Below, piece after piece: positions 35,141-47,643 of a stretch of DNA of 64,000 nt. Both the position numbers and the translations under genes were made by a program. Source of the stretch: Codonopsis lanceolata. Lineage: Eukaryota > Streptophyta > Magnoliopsida > Asterales > Campanulaceae. Position 1 is the first letter of the stretch. Each line of letters starts with the position of its first letter. The stretch spans positions 82,580,295-82,644,294 of the forward strand of contig CM028378.1 in assembly GCA_013146195.2 (NCBI GenBank), written 5' to 3'. Under the pieces are notes generated by a model. That model made no database searches and was not told where the DNA came from. It saw nothing but the letters and a program-made list of their open reading frames with translations.

Positions 35141-35580
35141 CAAATCTCATATTTGAATCCATCACATACGTATACGACAATGATGAGACAAACTCTAGTT
35201 CAATCCGTTTTCATCGTCCATAGCTTCAACTCCAAGAAATTTCTCATCGACACCGTTGATATTGTTTATGGCTTGATTGGAGCAAATTCTCGATTTTAAA
35301 CATTATTCGCCACACCATGTTCATCACTACGATTACCAGACATGACATCTCATCACCAAATTTGACATGGAATATGAAAATGCTAAAAAATTACATTGTG
35401 GGCCAAAGTGGATTTGGTGGATACTTTAAGGGAAAATTTGTATTTTGGACTAATTTGAATGAGGCCAAAATATGATTAGCTCCCAAAATAACACATCAAA
35501 TCTCACATTGCACCTCAACCTACGAAATGTCTCACTTTCATAACTTATTTAGCTATTTGTCCGACTTTGCCCCCTCCCGT

Positions 35581-36374
35581 CTATAGGCCAGGGCCGGCCC
35601 AAGGGGGAGGCTGGGTAAACAAGGGCTTTAGGCCTCAGCCAATAGGAGGCGTCAATTTTTTTTACTATTACTATTAGTACTAGGTTTCCTAAACTAAATG
35701 AACTGGTAAACTTGCTAGCACATGAAATTAAAACAAAAATTATAAAAACAATTATCAACTCAAAGTATTTTTCAAAGTAGATTTGAAAATTTTAAAATGT
35801 ATCAAGATATTTTTGGTTTTTTTATTTAACATTGAGAAATTAAGATCATTGAATAATGAAAATTTAAAAGAAAATTGTCTTAACCTTGAAAATTCATTAA
35901 AACCTAATGACAACTCTGATATTGAGGGATTAAATCTATTTATGGAACAAAAAATTTTAAGAGAAATTATACAAGTGAAAAATAATACAACAAAGGACAT
36001 ACTTAATTATATATTAAGGGTTGATTATTTTCTAAATGCGGAGATCGCTTATAGAATAATGCTAACAATTCCAGTAACTGTTGTTTCGGCGGAAAGAAGT
36101 TTTTCTAAGCTAAAATTAATAAAATCTTATCTAAGATCGACAATGTCTCAACAAAGATTAAGTAGACTAACTTTATTATCTATTGAAAAAGAATTGTTAA
36201 GTGAAATCGATTACAATAATTTAATAAATGATTTTGCATCTCAAAAAGGACGAAAGATAAACTTTAAATAAAAATATAATAATTTTAATAATAAATTATT
36301 ATTTACTTTAAAAATGCCTCATTCTATAATTTGCTTTAGGCCTCCGTAACGGTTGGGCCGACCCTGCTATAGGC
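35581..36374 (+). mobile_element. hAT element with transposase C-terminus, 8-bp TSD CTATAGGC
   Basis: The element occupies 35589-36366, with inverted ends CAGGGCCGGCCCAA and TTGGGCCGACCCTG and the exact 8-bp duplication CTATAGGC at 35581-35588 and 36367-36374. It is an internally deleted derivative, 778 bp long. It sits inside a sequence that has a diverged relative at about 38125-38300 without the insertion, so the empty site can be compared. Confidence 0.9.
35783..36271 (+). pseudogene. hAT transposase C-terminal fragment (dimerisation domain)
   Basis: The 162-codon open frame ends with YRIMLTIPVTVVSAERSFSK and LKLIKSYLRSTMSQQRLSRL, the hallmark of the hAT C-terminal dimerisation domain (Dimer_Tnp_hAT). 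In that family this part follows an RNase H-like catalytic core and a BED or TTF zinc finger; neither is present here. The preceding 85 residues (asparagine- and lysine-rich) may be the linker. The frame is open, but without the catalytic Asp/Asp/Glu core it cannot be an active transposase. Confidence 0.85.
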
Positions 36375-36546
36375 GTTAAAAATAGTAATGGAAAATGGTA
36401 TGTGCATGTCACATGAAGATTATTTTGGTCATTTTACTTAGCGCACAAAATGGGAATTGACTATAAATTCAATATTTAATTAACAATTTAGCATTTAGAA
36501 TATGTTTTTAAATAAAAATAAAAATAATTATTTTACTGATTCAAAA

Positions 36547-37258
36547 ATAATTATAGGGCCAAATTACAATTTCCCCCAAAAGTATCCACAAAATCGTATA
36601 GTTTACCCCTATGTAAAGTTTGTCTCATAATGGTATCTGACTTTACTTCCCCCCCTATTTTCCACCCTACCACTGACGAACGTTAGAAAATCCACGTTAA
36701 ATAGCACGTGGTCTTTCGTTTACTTTGTTTTCATTATCAAGAAAATCCACTCCATTTTAATTTTTTTTTCATATCTTTCGTTTACTTTGTTTTCATTATC
36801 AAGATAAGAAAATTGACAATGAAATGGAAAAATGCATATCTATCATCTGGGTTAAGAGAGAAGTTTAAGAGAAAATTTGAAGGGACTGGACAAAACCAAG
36901 ATCGGGTTATGGGTTAATTTTTGTTGTGGAAAGTGAAGATTGGAAAAAATGGTTGGTCTTTTCTCTAGATTTTCTTTCAGTAGGAAAAAATGGAATTGTG
37001 GGCCCCACTCCATTTTAAGATTTGAACTTTAAGCACCCCAAAGATTACATCAAATTCCTAATATTTCCCTCGAGTTAACATTGTGGAAGATCACATGTTA
37101 TTTAACGTGACTTTTCTAACCGTTGTTGCGGCTAGGGTGGAAAATATGAAAAAATATATAACGTCAGATATCATTATGGGACAAACCTTAGGTTGGGGGT
37201 GCACTATGTGCTTTGGTGGATACTTTGGGGGGAGGGATTGTAATTTGGTATAATTATA
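36547..37258. mobile_element. Mutator-like (MULE) non-autonomous element, 694 bp, 9-bp TSD ATAATTATA
   Basis: The element lies at 36556-37249. Its terminal ~160-170 bp are inverted repeats: CCAAATTACAATTTCCCCC and AAAGTATCCAC on the left, and GTGGATACTTT and GATTGTAATTTGG on the right. Matches such as TTTCCACCCTA/TAGGGTGGAAA lie further in. The 9-bp duplication ATAATTATA (36547-36555, 37250-37258) and the long arms are diagnostic of MULEs. The centre contains a ~30-bp duplicated phrase (TTTCGTTTACTTTGTTTTCA) and no transposase. Confidence 0.9.
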
Positions 37259-37319
37259 AGGAAAATACCATCCTTACATAATTTAGTAGTTATAAGGAAA
37301 GTTATAAAATTAGTTGTAA

Positions 37320-39545
37320 TGCTAGCAATGCTGTAATTATAATTTGTATCACATTTAAATTTAAAGTTAAAAAAAATACACTACTCTCAAAAAATGAAAT
37401 TTAGAAGTTATTTAATTTATTTTGTTATTCTTCATTTTCTTCCATCAACCTCATCTCTCATAGACCAACCACCATTATCACCACTACCACCTCAAATAAC
37501 ATCATTAACCCAAAAATCATTTTTTTAATTTTTATTTTATTTCTTTGTCTAATTTCTTACTCTTTCGTTCAAATTAACACATATGCAAAACTCATCATTT
37601 ATAGACCCACCACCACAAAAACCTTAAATTTCACTATTTACAAACTTAAATTCAATTTTTTGAATTTTTAAATTTGACAATTGAAACCCAAATCCATATG
37701 AAGATTTGAAAAATTGATGATTTGAAAATCTAATAATATCGTATTCCACACCTAAACCTCCATTGCAACTACCACCACCAATATCACCACTACCAAGAAA
37801 TACGTTCACATTGCCGTGCTAAAATGAAAAAATAAAATATATTTAGCTTCCATTAAATCAAACTGCTTTCTTTAAACGTATCTCCTATAGATTCTAGTGT
37901 TCTTCTCTAACAAAACACAAAGATTTGTCAATGAAGTTCTCCATTTTTTAAAATCTTCTTGACATTATATCACCTTGCCTTAACATATTTTCTTAGATTA
38001 CTCACAAGTAATTATTAAACATGTTACATAAGTGCCTAATATCTTGATACTCATCAAACAAGTGTATTATTATAGTTACATTTTTTTCATATACCTCTAA
38101 TAATGTCTTTCTCAACCTATGACGTCTCACTTTCATACATAATTTTTATATTTGTCTGACTTTGTCCTCTCCCGTTCATGGGTGTTAAAAATAGTAATGA
38201 AAAATCATACATGTTAGGATTATTTTCGTCATATTTTACTTGTGACGCAAAGTGAGATTTGATTATATTTTCATAATTTAGTTTGCCATTTGATATTTAA
38301 AGTATATTTTAATTAAAATAATAAATAATTATTTCAATAGTTATACTTTATCTAATTTTAAATTCAAAGGCAAAAAAAAAATGCATTACTCTAAAAAAAA
38401 AAATTTAGATTCTATTCAATTTATTATTTTATCCTTCACTTTCTTCTGTCAACCTCATTATTCATATACTCACCACCACTACCACCTCAAATTTCATCAT
38501 TAGCACAAAAGTTAATTTTTGATTTGATTTTATTTCATTTTCTAATTCCTTACTCCTACCTTCAAAATAACTCATTTGCAAAAGCCATCATTTATGGACA
38601 CACCACCACCACCACCACAACCTTAAATTTCACTTTTTACAAACTCAAATTCAATTTTTTATTTTTTCAAAATTTCAAATTGAAACTGAAACTCATATGG
38701 ATCTTTGAAAATTTGATGATTTGGAAATCTCACAATGTTGTATTTCATCTAAACCACCACTGTCATCCCTACAATCACGGTCATCACCGCCCCTAACACC
38801 CCTATCCTTCTAGTTGTCAACACCGTTATCACCATCACCAAGAAACGCACTCAACTCGCCTTGCTCAAATGGAGAAATAAAATCTCTTTAACTTTCGTTT
38901 GGTCGAACTTGTTTCTTTAAACATCTCTCATTTCTTAGTTCCAATACACTTTTTGTGTAAATTACTAAGTAAGGAGAAAATCTAATTTTGGGATGAGACT
39001 ATTTAAAAGGATGTCGGTTGGTGACAACCTATTTCAATAAAATGAGAGTTACGGTAGAAGAAAGAAAGTCGATAGCCAGAGGAGGGAATATAGAGATTCT
39101 CACATGTAACTACCTCGAGCCCGATGAAGAGGAGCAATCAAATTAAGACCAAAAGAGGTTAGAGGTTTGGAACCAAATTAAGAAAATGAGTAAAATATTT
39201 TGAATCCAGTTATTTGCGATTACTAACATTGGTTTTGTTTGTAATATCTATAAGTTCGGGACCATTTATAGTTTTAAAAGCTGTTGTAGTAGTCTGAAAA
39301 TTTAAAGAAGTAAATAGTAGATTTTAGCATTCTTTTCTAATAAAACGCATAGATTCATCAATTGATTCTTCATTTTTTTCATCTTCTTGACATTATGACA
39401 CATTTTCTTAACCTGTGTTTCTTAGCTTATTCACGGGTAATAACTAAACACACTACAAATTTGCTTAATAGTTTGATACTCACTAACAAATCTATCATTA
39501 TAGTTACAATTTTCTATCTACATCTAATAATGTCTTTCCCGAACA
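37320..39545. repeat. Diverged direct duplication of a ~0.8-1.2-kb AT-rich unit
   Basis: Unit 1 (about 37320-38120) and unit 2 (about 38340-39545) share ordered phrases: CATCAACCTCAT or GTCAACCTCAT, CCACTACCACCTCAAAT, CCTTAAATTTCACT, GATGATTTG.AAATCT, ATCTTCTTGACATTAT and CTAATAATGTCTTTC. Unit 2 carries an extra ~300-bp segment at about 38960-39310. The intervening piece (38107-38340) resembles the flanks of the hAT element at 35.5 kb, so the whole 35.4-39.6-kb area may be one old repeat array. There is no coding content. Confidence 0.7.
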
Positions 39546-40373
39546 TATATATTTAAAAAATAAAGAAATAAAACTATATTATTTTTTAGTTTCGAATAAA
39601 GTTTTAGTCTCTTGAGTAAATGTATTTTTGTCATTTTAGAATATATTGGACGATATTTGTAACGATAATGGTAGGAGGGGAAAAATGATAACAAAATCAA
39701 AATACAAGACGAAATGAATAGAATTCAATAATGTAGGACCTAACTTTAAAATAGGTACAAGTCAATGGATCAAATTATTATTTAATTATTCATGGAATTA
39801 ATTAGCCTATGACAAATTTACTTGTTCAACCTTAATTAATTGTGAGTGATTTATTATAGTTAGGGCTATTTTTGTCCAAGTATTACTTGTTGTCATGGTA
39901 AATTTACTTGTTTTGTCATTAATTAAATGGTGGGTAGTTTATTTGGTGAAGAGTTATTTTTGTCTATCAATTAAATTGTAAGAAACAAACTTGACTTTTA
40001 TAGTAAGAGAGATCACCCCATTTCATTTTTATTGGTTATTCTACCGATTAAACAGAGTAATTATTTACTATAAATATATATGCCAATTTCAATCTCAAAA
40101 CAAATAACAAGTAGTATATTTTCTATCCGTTAACTAATTCATTAACATAGAAACATCTCATGCATCACAATTTATTGCATACACAAACAAGGAGAATAGT
40201 AACTTTCTGATTGACGGGATTTCTACAAATTAAATACCATTTTCTACCTCCAATAATTGTCCACGGCTCGAACTCGTAACTTCTACGGAGTCGGAACAAT
40301 AAATGTCGGCCTAAGGCATCAAACACGCACCACACCATTCACGGTTTCTATCTTTTTCTCGTATGGTATTCCC

Positions 40374-40691
40374 TGTAGAAACTCATAATAATTATGAATA
40401 ACGATATAGCATTTCCATTGATTGAATTGTCTATTTATATAGGGAGTTACAATTAGGGTTACACAAGGAGTAGGGTACAAGAATCCTATACAAGGAATGT
40501 GTTATAATAAGGAAATAACTATACATGGAAAAAAACTATATACGATATTTACCACTAATAATAATTACAAATATTATTCTCTAATATGCCCTCAGCAAGA
40601 TGGACGCCCAAGTGGAGAGATCAATCTTGTGAAATAACAGCTGGAAGCGCTGGCGAGCAAGCGGCTTGGTGAGGGCATCGACCAATGATGT
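40374..40691 (-). mobile_element. Ty1/copia 3' end: RNase H C-terminus and LTR
   Basis: On the minus strand, 40691-40582 encodes VDALTKPLARQRFQLLFHKI followed by DLSTWASILLRAY and a stop, the usual C-terminal end of copia polyproteins. Directly after it lies a 213-bp LTR (40586-40374). It starts TATTAGAGAATAATATTTG, where a TG start would be expected, contains TATATAAATAGA and ends TTTCTACA. The upstream copia body is missing: the sequence switches at about 40695 to the Athila-like LTR, which apparently landed in this copy or replaced its remainder. Confidence 0.8.
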
Positions 40692-40699
40692 CTTATTTA

Positions 40700-42150
40700 C
40701 TTACCTCGCAAGTGTACGAATCAATATAGAGTATAGTGATGCAAAAGCAAGGGTCGAACCACAAAAATAAGAAGCAATTTAAGCAAGTAAACATGTAATA
40801 ATTATTAACTAAGGGGGGTTTTGGTTTATTTTATCTAAATTAACTAAACTAAATTTATTCTACTAGTAATCTAGGGAATCTATTGGCAATAGTTTATTGA
40901 AAGCAGCAAACACAGTTTGTGAAGATCTGATTATGGAGGGGAATCTACGAATTAGGATTCACTTGTATCTACTCTAATGCTCTTTGATCTAATGTATCAA
41001 TCACTTTGTCTTGGGTTCATTTATGAAGGAAAAGATTAGTACGATATGGATCCACGATTTGCAAACTTATTGTCACTAAGTTGATTTATGCTTTTGTCCT
41101 CGTCCACATAATTCAACCGAGGATATGCCTGAAGAACATAAGAACCTAAATCTAACTTACCAATCTCTTGCGTCGATAGATTTAATTTATCACAAAGGTG
41201 GGCAAACGTACGACATATGCACCTTGGTCATGCAGTTATTCGTACCCCTAGGTCTTTAACAATTGTGATACCATTCATTAGGAAAAAACAATAAAAAAAG
41301 AGGATGATAAATTAAACTTTGTGATTAATAAGACTTGATTGTATATAAAAAATAATATAGAGCAAAAGATTCGACACAAGTTACCTCCAATTACTAGATA
41401 TGAGCGGCTAATTCATCCTCAACGATGAACTAATCGATTGAGTGAATTAAAACATGAACGATCTCTATTAACTATGAATTATAACTAAGAAAATTGTATT
41501 GTATTGCTAAAATTCAGACCTCTGGCTTAGGGCGATAAGGTTTGTATTTATACTCTAGGTTACAGGGTTTATAATTAGGTTAAAACTGAAAAGTCGGTGG
41601 CTTGCGGTCCGCAAGGTACTGGAGGCATGCGACCGCAAGGTCTTGATTTTCTTCGGGGATGTCAGGCTGAGAACCTCGTGGTGGCAAGGGTCTAGGAGGC
41701 ATGCGACCGCAAGGTTTTTCTGTAACTTTTAGTCCTTTGACTCTTCTGACTTTGCGCCTGGCTCCATTCTTCAATTTTTCACGTAAAACCTTCAATAATC
41801 CTTTAATTCCATCTAAAACCCTGAAACTTACAATTAAACTCCAAAACACATATTAGTGGCCAAAAGCCTTGTGGAATCGCTATTTCTAAGCCGAATAAGT
41901 ACCCCATAGATGCGTATAAAACACATCTATCAAAACTAATAAATACAAAAGCGATAAAATTACAAAAACAAACTAAAAATCTTTTTGAAGGGTGACAGTA
42001 TTTACACTCCTCTAGAAACCCAAAAACTTAATGAGACTCTAACGAGTGACTCGACTATGCAGATAAATACAAAAACAGATAAATACAAAAAAATTTACCT
42101 AAAATTACACAAAACTAATAAAGCAATAAATAAATAAATAAATAAAATCT
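40700..42150 (-). repeat. Athila-like LTR, 3' copy (inferred)
   Basis: This repeat is colinear with 56147-57640: ACCTCGCAAGTGTACGAATC at the left, CTTTGATCTAATGTATCA, CATGCGACCGCAAGG, GGGTGACAGTATTTACA and AATACAAAAGCGATAAAATTAC. Several phrases with GCGACCGCAAGG recur inside. Two broken frames are chance. Divergence from the other copy is visible throughout, so the insertion is not recent. Confidence 0.7.
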
Positions 42151-43027
42151 TTTTGGTTTATTCTCAAGTCAAGATGGTATGGTTATTCAAAATTGCCTCA
42201 AGGAATGCTTAACACATGTGTAAGGACTTATCCCAATACCAAACTAACTTACACTCAATCCTGCCAATAGTAGTAAAATTCTCCATGTGTGTGTGGGAAA
42301 ACCATTAATGAATATTTTCCAACTTAAACAGTTTTATCAAGCTAAACACAACGTTTATTCTTAAAATATTTCAATAAAACATGTGCAACACAGAACATGC
42401 GATCTACTATCCAAACCTGGTCTATCACAGACAGAGAGAACACAATGAATTTCAAATGCTTACACATCCATCCCATGCACTTCCTATGTATGACAAATAA
42501 TACTATCAAATCTCATTTACTTATAATAGCTAAGATTATGCTAACACAGTGAGCTTTACCAAGAAGTGTATATATATGAAGCATGAATCAATTTACATAT
42601 GTCAAAATTCAAGTCAACCAACTGGCACTAGGATCAATAATACTTTATTAGGCTTGTACGGTAAGGTTAGGGTGTTGGGGATACGATGGAAAGGGAATGA
42701 AATCCAAAGTGAGAGAGCAAGACTATCCTTTACCTTGATTGTTTCTATTGCATGTAGAAATATGTCCCATTAGGCTAGGATCTGCAAAGACCACAAGTAG
42801 GGAGTTTTCCCAAAACATGTATTTTACAATAACTTTCGCTAAAGATAACTAGCGATCCTTAAAAAAAAAAACTTTTTCTCTATATGTTACCTTTCTTGAA
42901 AGCTATGCTTTATTTTGAATTTTCTTGCTCTCTTTCTTTCATTCTTCTTCTTCACTCTATTTTCTTTTCTTTCTTTTTTTTTTTTTGATTGAGAGAATAC
43001 AACGAAGAAGAAGAAATAATATGGAGA

Positions 43028-46000
43028 TCATTTGTCACGACCCGACCCGGATTCAAACACGAAATCCCAAGGTCGTGCTGCTGGAACTAACATAAGATGA
43101 GGACAAGCACTTGTTAAACAGTAGTGCGAGTTGAACACTCGAGCAAACAAGCTCTAAACATGAACATAAAGCCGCACTAAAATACAGTATTTCAATAATC
43201 GAATTAGCGGAAGCAATAAAGAAATGAAGTCCCGAAATATGAAGCTCGAAACCAAAGCCAAATAACCCAAGAGAGACATTATCTCACAAAGGGGAAAAAC
43301 AAAACTCGCGTGCCGTGACATTGCAGACGCTGAACAAACCATCGACACTCCAGACCTACGTTTCAACAAAGGAACAACCTAATATATCAATTACCCAATG
43401 GCTAAAGCATAACGGGGGTCAACCAACAACTATAACAAATAGAATAAAGAAATGCCCCAAAGCTACTGCGTGCCCAGGAGACAACTGAAATAAATACGAA
43501 AACCACGAACAAGGCACGACACAACACGTCGGCGCAAGAAAGAACCAATACAAATACCCAAGTATTCTACCCGACTGTAAAGTCTAAATAACTTTACAAA
43601 ATGTCGATCTCACAAGAATAGCACCGTACATAATATCAATGACGATGCTAAAAAAGAACATGACTCCTCAAGCTGCTAGTCGGGAAAGTCGGCTGCTACA
43701 AACACGAACCACGCGATCTAATCTCGATCTATCGATCAGCTATGCACTGCTACAGTCATGATCTACTCGACCTCAATGCGGCTACCAATTTACTGAAACT
43801 AGAAAACAAAGTACGGGATGAGTCATAATGACCCAGTATGCTACTACAAGAGATATGTAACATATAATTATGTAACATCAAAGAAATCATGGTGTCATTT
43901 TACAAATGACAGAAAACCCGTGAAGAGGCGTCGTATCGTTTAGATACTCCACAAGATAACCATTTCTTTTTACTTACTAAATCGTCCAAATGAACCAGAG
44001 TGTAATTCCCTGTTCAAACACAAATCAAATTAATTAGAAGGTAGTTCCTATAAAAACATCATATGCAAGTATATATAGATGTATATATACTAATCAAGCT
44101 ATTCATAGAATCATCACGTGTAAGGGTGCATATTTATATATATACACATATATAAGTATGTATATCTCTACATATACATATCAAATCTCTCATATAATCA
44201 TCATGTATAAGAGTGCATATCTATATATATACACATCAAGTCTTTTATATAACATCAGCCAATACAAACATGGTCAATAAGATCTCATGTTCTACTAACA
44301 CTTTGTTATCACATAAGTGCTCATAGTAAGCCACATAAAGGATGGAGAAGGTACCGAATCAATGTCGTCGTGTCGCTCCTGCAATCACAACTGTTAATCA
44401 TATCGTGCCAGTGACACCTGTGATCGGGTATCAAAGTACCGAGCTCTCTTCTCGGGTCCGAGCTCTTTCCTCGGGAAAAAATAGCACTAGCCAATGCACT
44501 CTTTTGGTTACGACAAAGGGGGCTACTTCCCCACTGTAGCTAGTAGTGGAGGGGTGTGTGAACCGAATACGATACGGCGATATATACATTGCAATCACGA
44601 ATCCCATAATTCGTGAAGACAATGCATCGTCCCACCATCAACGTAAAAACTCAAGTAATGCAAGCTGGACTTATATGCAATGCACAAGTAGATGTTTACT
44701 TGCAAATTCTCTCAAGTAGATATAGTGATCTAATAAACTCATACGATTATGCACATTGTTACAATAATCACAAAACCTCAATAGGAGCTCATTTGAGTCT
44801 CTAAATCATAAGCGTCAAGTTGTTCACTCTATTCGATTCAAGTCCCAAAAGCTAGTAATATAGTCAAATGGAATATAATTATCATAGGATCTCACCACGA
44901 TCCTTGTAAGGTTCAATTGTTCCTTAACGCGACTCCGTTGAGTCCTTACTACAGTTTCATCCAAATAGGGTATAAATGCTATATGCACTTCTTACCTGTT
45001 TCTATGTTCTCCTTTAAGCATAGCTAGGTTCTCGTTCCATTTAGAAACCCTAGTTCAATGAGTTTATAATTCCAACTATTAGTGAAATTTAAGTTCAATA
45101 CAAGCAGACAAATCAAACCTCAATGAGACTTTAAAGTATTCAAGAGAAATCAAGATTTAAACAAGAATATACAATATGCTTTATCAAGTCATATTATCAA
45201 ATAAACATAGAGGATTCAATGTTTAACCAATATCATAATTATGCTTTTAGTCATAATCTCAAGTAAGCATAGAAATTTACATTCTAGCATGAAAAACCAT
45301 CCCAAGTTATCAATTTAACAGTCGACCCATCACATATTGTCCAAGGCTACCTTGTTAGTCTAGGATCATTAAACCATTTAGGTCATAAATAATAAAATCT
45401 TCCTAGAATGATATTACGAATCCTTAACAAATATTACGAATCACTCTATGCAGCAATCTTGCTAATTGTATTAAAAATTCCTCCCAACACCAAATGTACT
45501 GAATCTTACATATTCAGAAAGTAGGCTCTTTAAGCTATAACTTATCCTTTTAAATCACTTTATTCAGACTTGTATTCTTCAATCTATGATCATATCAAGA
45601 TCAAGCTAAAATCTGTTTTTCTGTTATGATTATTCTGCACAGTCAACTTATAAATTTGACCATTAATTCCTCACAACTCCAAATTTCATGAATTTTATTT
45701 ATCCGGAAACTAGACTCTTGGAACTATAATTTAGAACTTTAAATTACTCTATTTGGACTTGTATTATTCAGGATACAGTCACCTCAAGTCATGTTAAAAA
45801 TCTGGTTTTCTGTTATGAGTTATTCAGCATGACTATCGTACAAAATTCACAAAAAATTCCCCGTTGATCCAAATGGCACATATTTTACATTTCCAGAAAC
45901 TAGACTCTTTGATATAGAGTAAACCATTTTAAAATACTCTGATTGGACTTGTATTCATAAAGTCATGGTCCTCTTAAGTTCATGACACAAATCTGATTCT

Positions 46001-47643
46001 CTGCTATGACTTATAATGAGTGTCTATCATAGAAAATTCACCAAATATTCCTCATAAATCCAAATATCATAAATCTTACATTTCCAGAAACTAGACTCTC
46101 TGAAGTACAACTTAGAAGTTTAAAATACTCAATTAACTCGTGTATTCATTGAAATATGGTCACTTCAATATCACATTAGCATATTGACTTTTTGGTAACA
46201 GCTTACTGGAACAGCCACGATTTGTGACTAATGAAAAATACTTCCTTAAATCCAATATTTATGAAACTTTACAGAGATTTACCTAACATGTATAGGTATA
46301 ACACAATAATGTTTTAGAAAATTCCCTTTAGTAGATTAGTACCAGTAACTTCCCAAAATTTTTCCAAAACAGAAACTGAATTTGTATTGTTTGTTTTCCA
46401 ACAAGTTCATGAACAACAATGATTCCAAATCAAAGCCTAAACATATTTCAAACTAAACCCAAGACCAAAATCATCAAGTCAAGATCCATGAAAAAATTTC
46501 CAGATTTCATAGAAGCATCAAAACATTTTATAAACTTGATAAAACTCTTCCTTAGCATGATCTAAGCAAGTTTAATGAGGACTAGCATGACAAATAATGT
46601 AGTCTACAAAATTATGAGAATTAGTAGCGTACCTCAGTCTAGATCAAAAGAATGGATGATAAAACAAACCAAGGATTAGTAGTCTTCTCGTCGATAGCTA
46701 CGATTGGGTGGTCTCGAATCCAAAATCGGGTGGTCGGATCTCTGGGAAATCACAAAACACACATTAATCTCACCAAGAATCTCCCACACACAAGCTCTCA
46801 TCAATGGTGGCTGTAAATATCTAAGGTAGGAGGTGTAATGAGTGGAAAAAATCAGATATTTCAAGTCACAAAGGTTAGGAAGTGAGTGGAAAACAAGTGT
46901 CAAGCCCTTATAGGTCAATTTTTAAGTGAGATTAAGTCCCTAATTGAGGACTTAGTGCTAAAATTTTCACATAGAATTAATCCACTCTAATTAAGGTCTC
47001 AAGTCAGGTTTAGTGAAATTCATTAAGGGTCTCCAAGTAAGTCCAATAAACAAGGCAAAACTCTAATTTCTGGAAATACTGAAATAAAACTCCCAAAATT
47101 ATTCAGTCAACTTTAAAAATGTGCATATACTGAAATAAAACTCCCAAAATTACGCAAGAGATATGGTTATAAATATCTTGAAGTCTAGTTTCTAGTGCAT
47201 CAAACGGATCTCAATTCCGAGTTGTCTACAGAAAACCACGACCAAATTACTACAGCCCTATCATGGTCGAGGCGATTACACAAGTCATACCGAAAATGAA
47301 AGACGAGCGTGTTCAAACTTAAAGACGACCAAACCAAAATAATACCAAGTTAATCCCCAAGGTCCTCCTAGTATTCCAGGGCCAAACCTAGGATCAAAAT
47401 AATACTAACCGAGTAATTCGATAACACGATAAATAAAATCACGAATCAGAGAATCAAACTTACGACGACAACTACTATGAACGTCGTGGCCACGTGTAAA
47501 CTTGTAAACATGGTTATTATGAAGGTAAATGCATCTGAGAAAGTACACCAGGATCTAGGATCTCTCAAAGGTCGCGAGCAAAAACGAGGTATATAAACGT
47601 TCTACCGAGTCAAGTACTTAAGGATTCAGGGTCTTACATCATT
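43028..47643. mobile_element. 4.6-kb LTR-like unit (solo LTR or LARD), 5-bp TSD TCATT
   Basis: The unit at 43033-47638 begins TGTCACGACCCGACCCGG and ends GGATTCAGGGTCTTACA. TCATT is duplicated at 43028-43032 and 47639-47643. It has no coding region and no second copy of its own ends inside, so it reads as one very long solo LTR of a gypsy element. Ogre/Tat-type elements are known for multi-kilobase LTRs. It interrupts the 3' non-coding part of the Athila-like element. An internal tandem array lies at 45476-46260, and a ~25-bp phrase with GAAATAAAACTCCCAAAATTA is repeated at about 47091 and 47130. Confidence 0.75.
45476..46260. repeat. Four to five diverged ~180-200-bp tandem repeats inside the long LTR
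   Basis: A motif of the form ATTCCTC...CCAAAT...CAT...TTACATTTCCAGAAACTAGACTCT recurs at about 45476, 45665, 45856, 46037 and, weaker, 46233. Each is followed by AATTACTCTATTTGGACTTGTATTCAT-like and CTGGTTTTCTGTTATGA-like segments. Spacings are about 189, 191, 181 and 196 bp. Confidence 0.8.

Noticed and set aside
42549..42773. 74-codon frame between the Athila-like LTR and the long LTR
   Set aside because: It is on the strand opposite to the retroelement, in its non-coding 3' region, with no domain.
45476..46260. CRISPR-like array
   Set aside because: The units are ~180-200 bp, diverged and have no short identical repeats with unique spacers. They are tandem repeats in a plant LTR.
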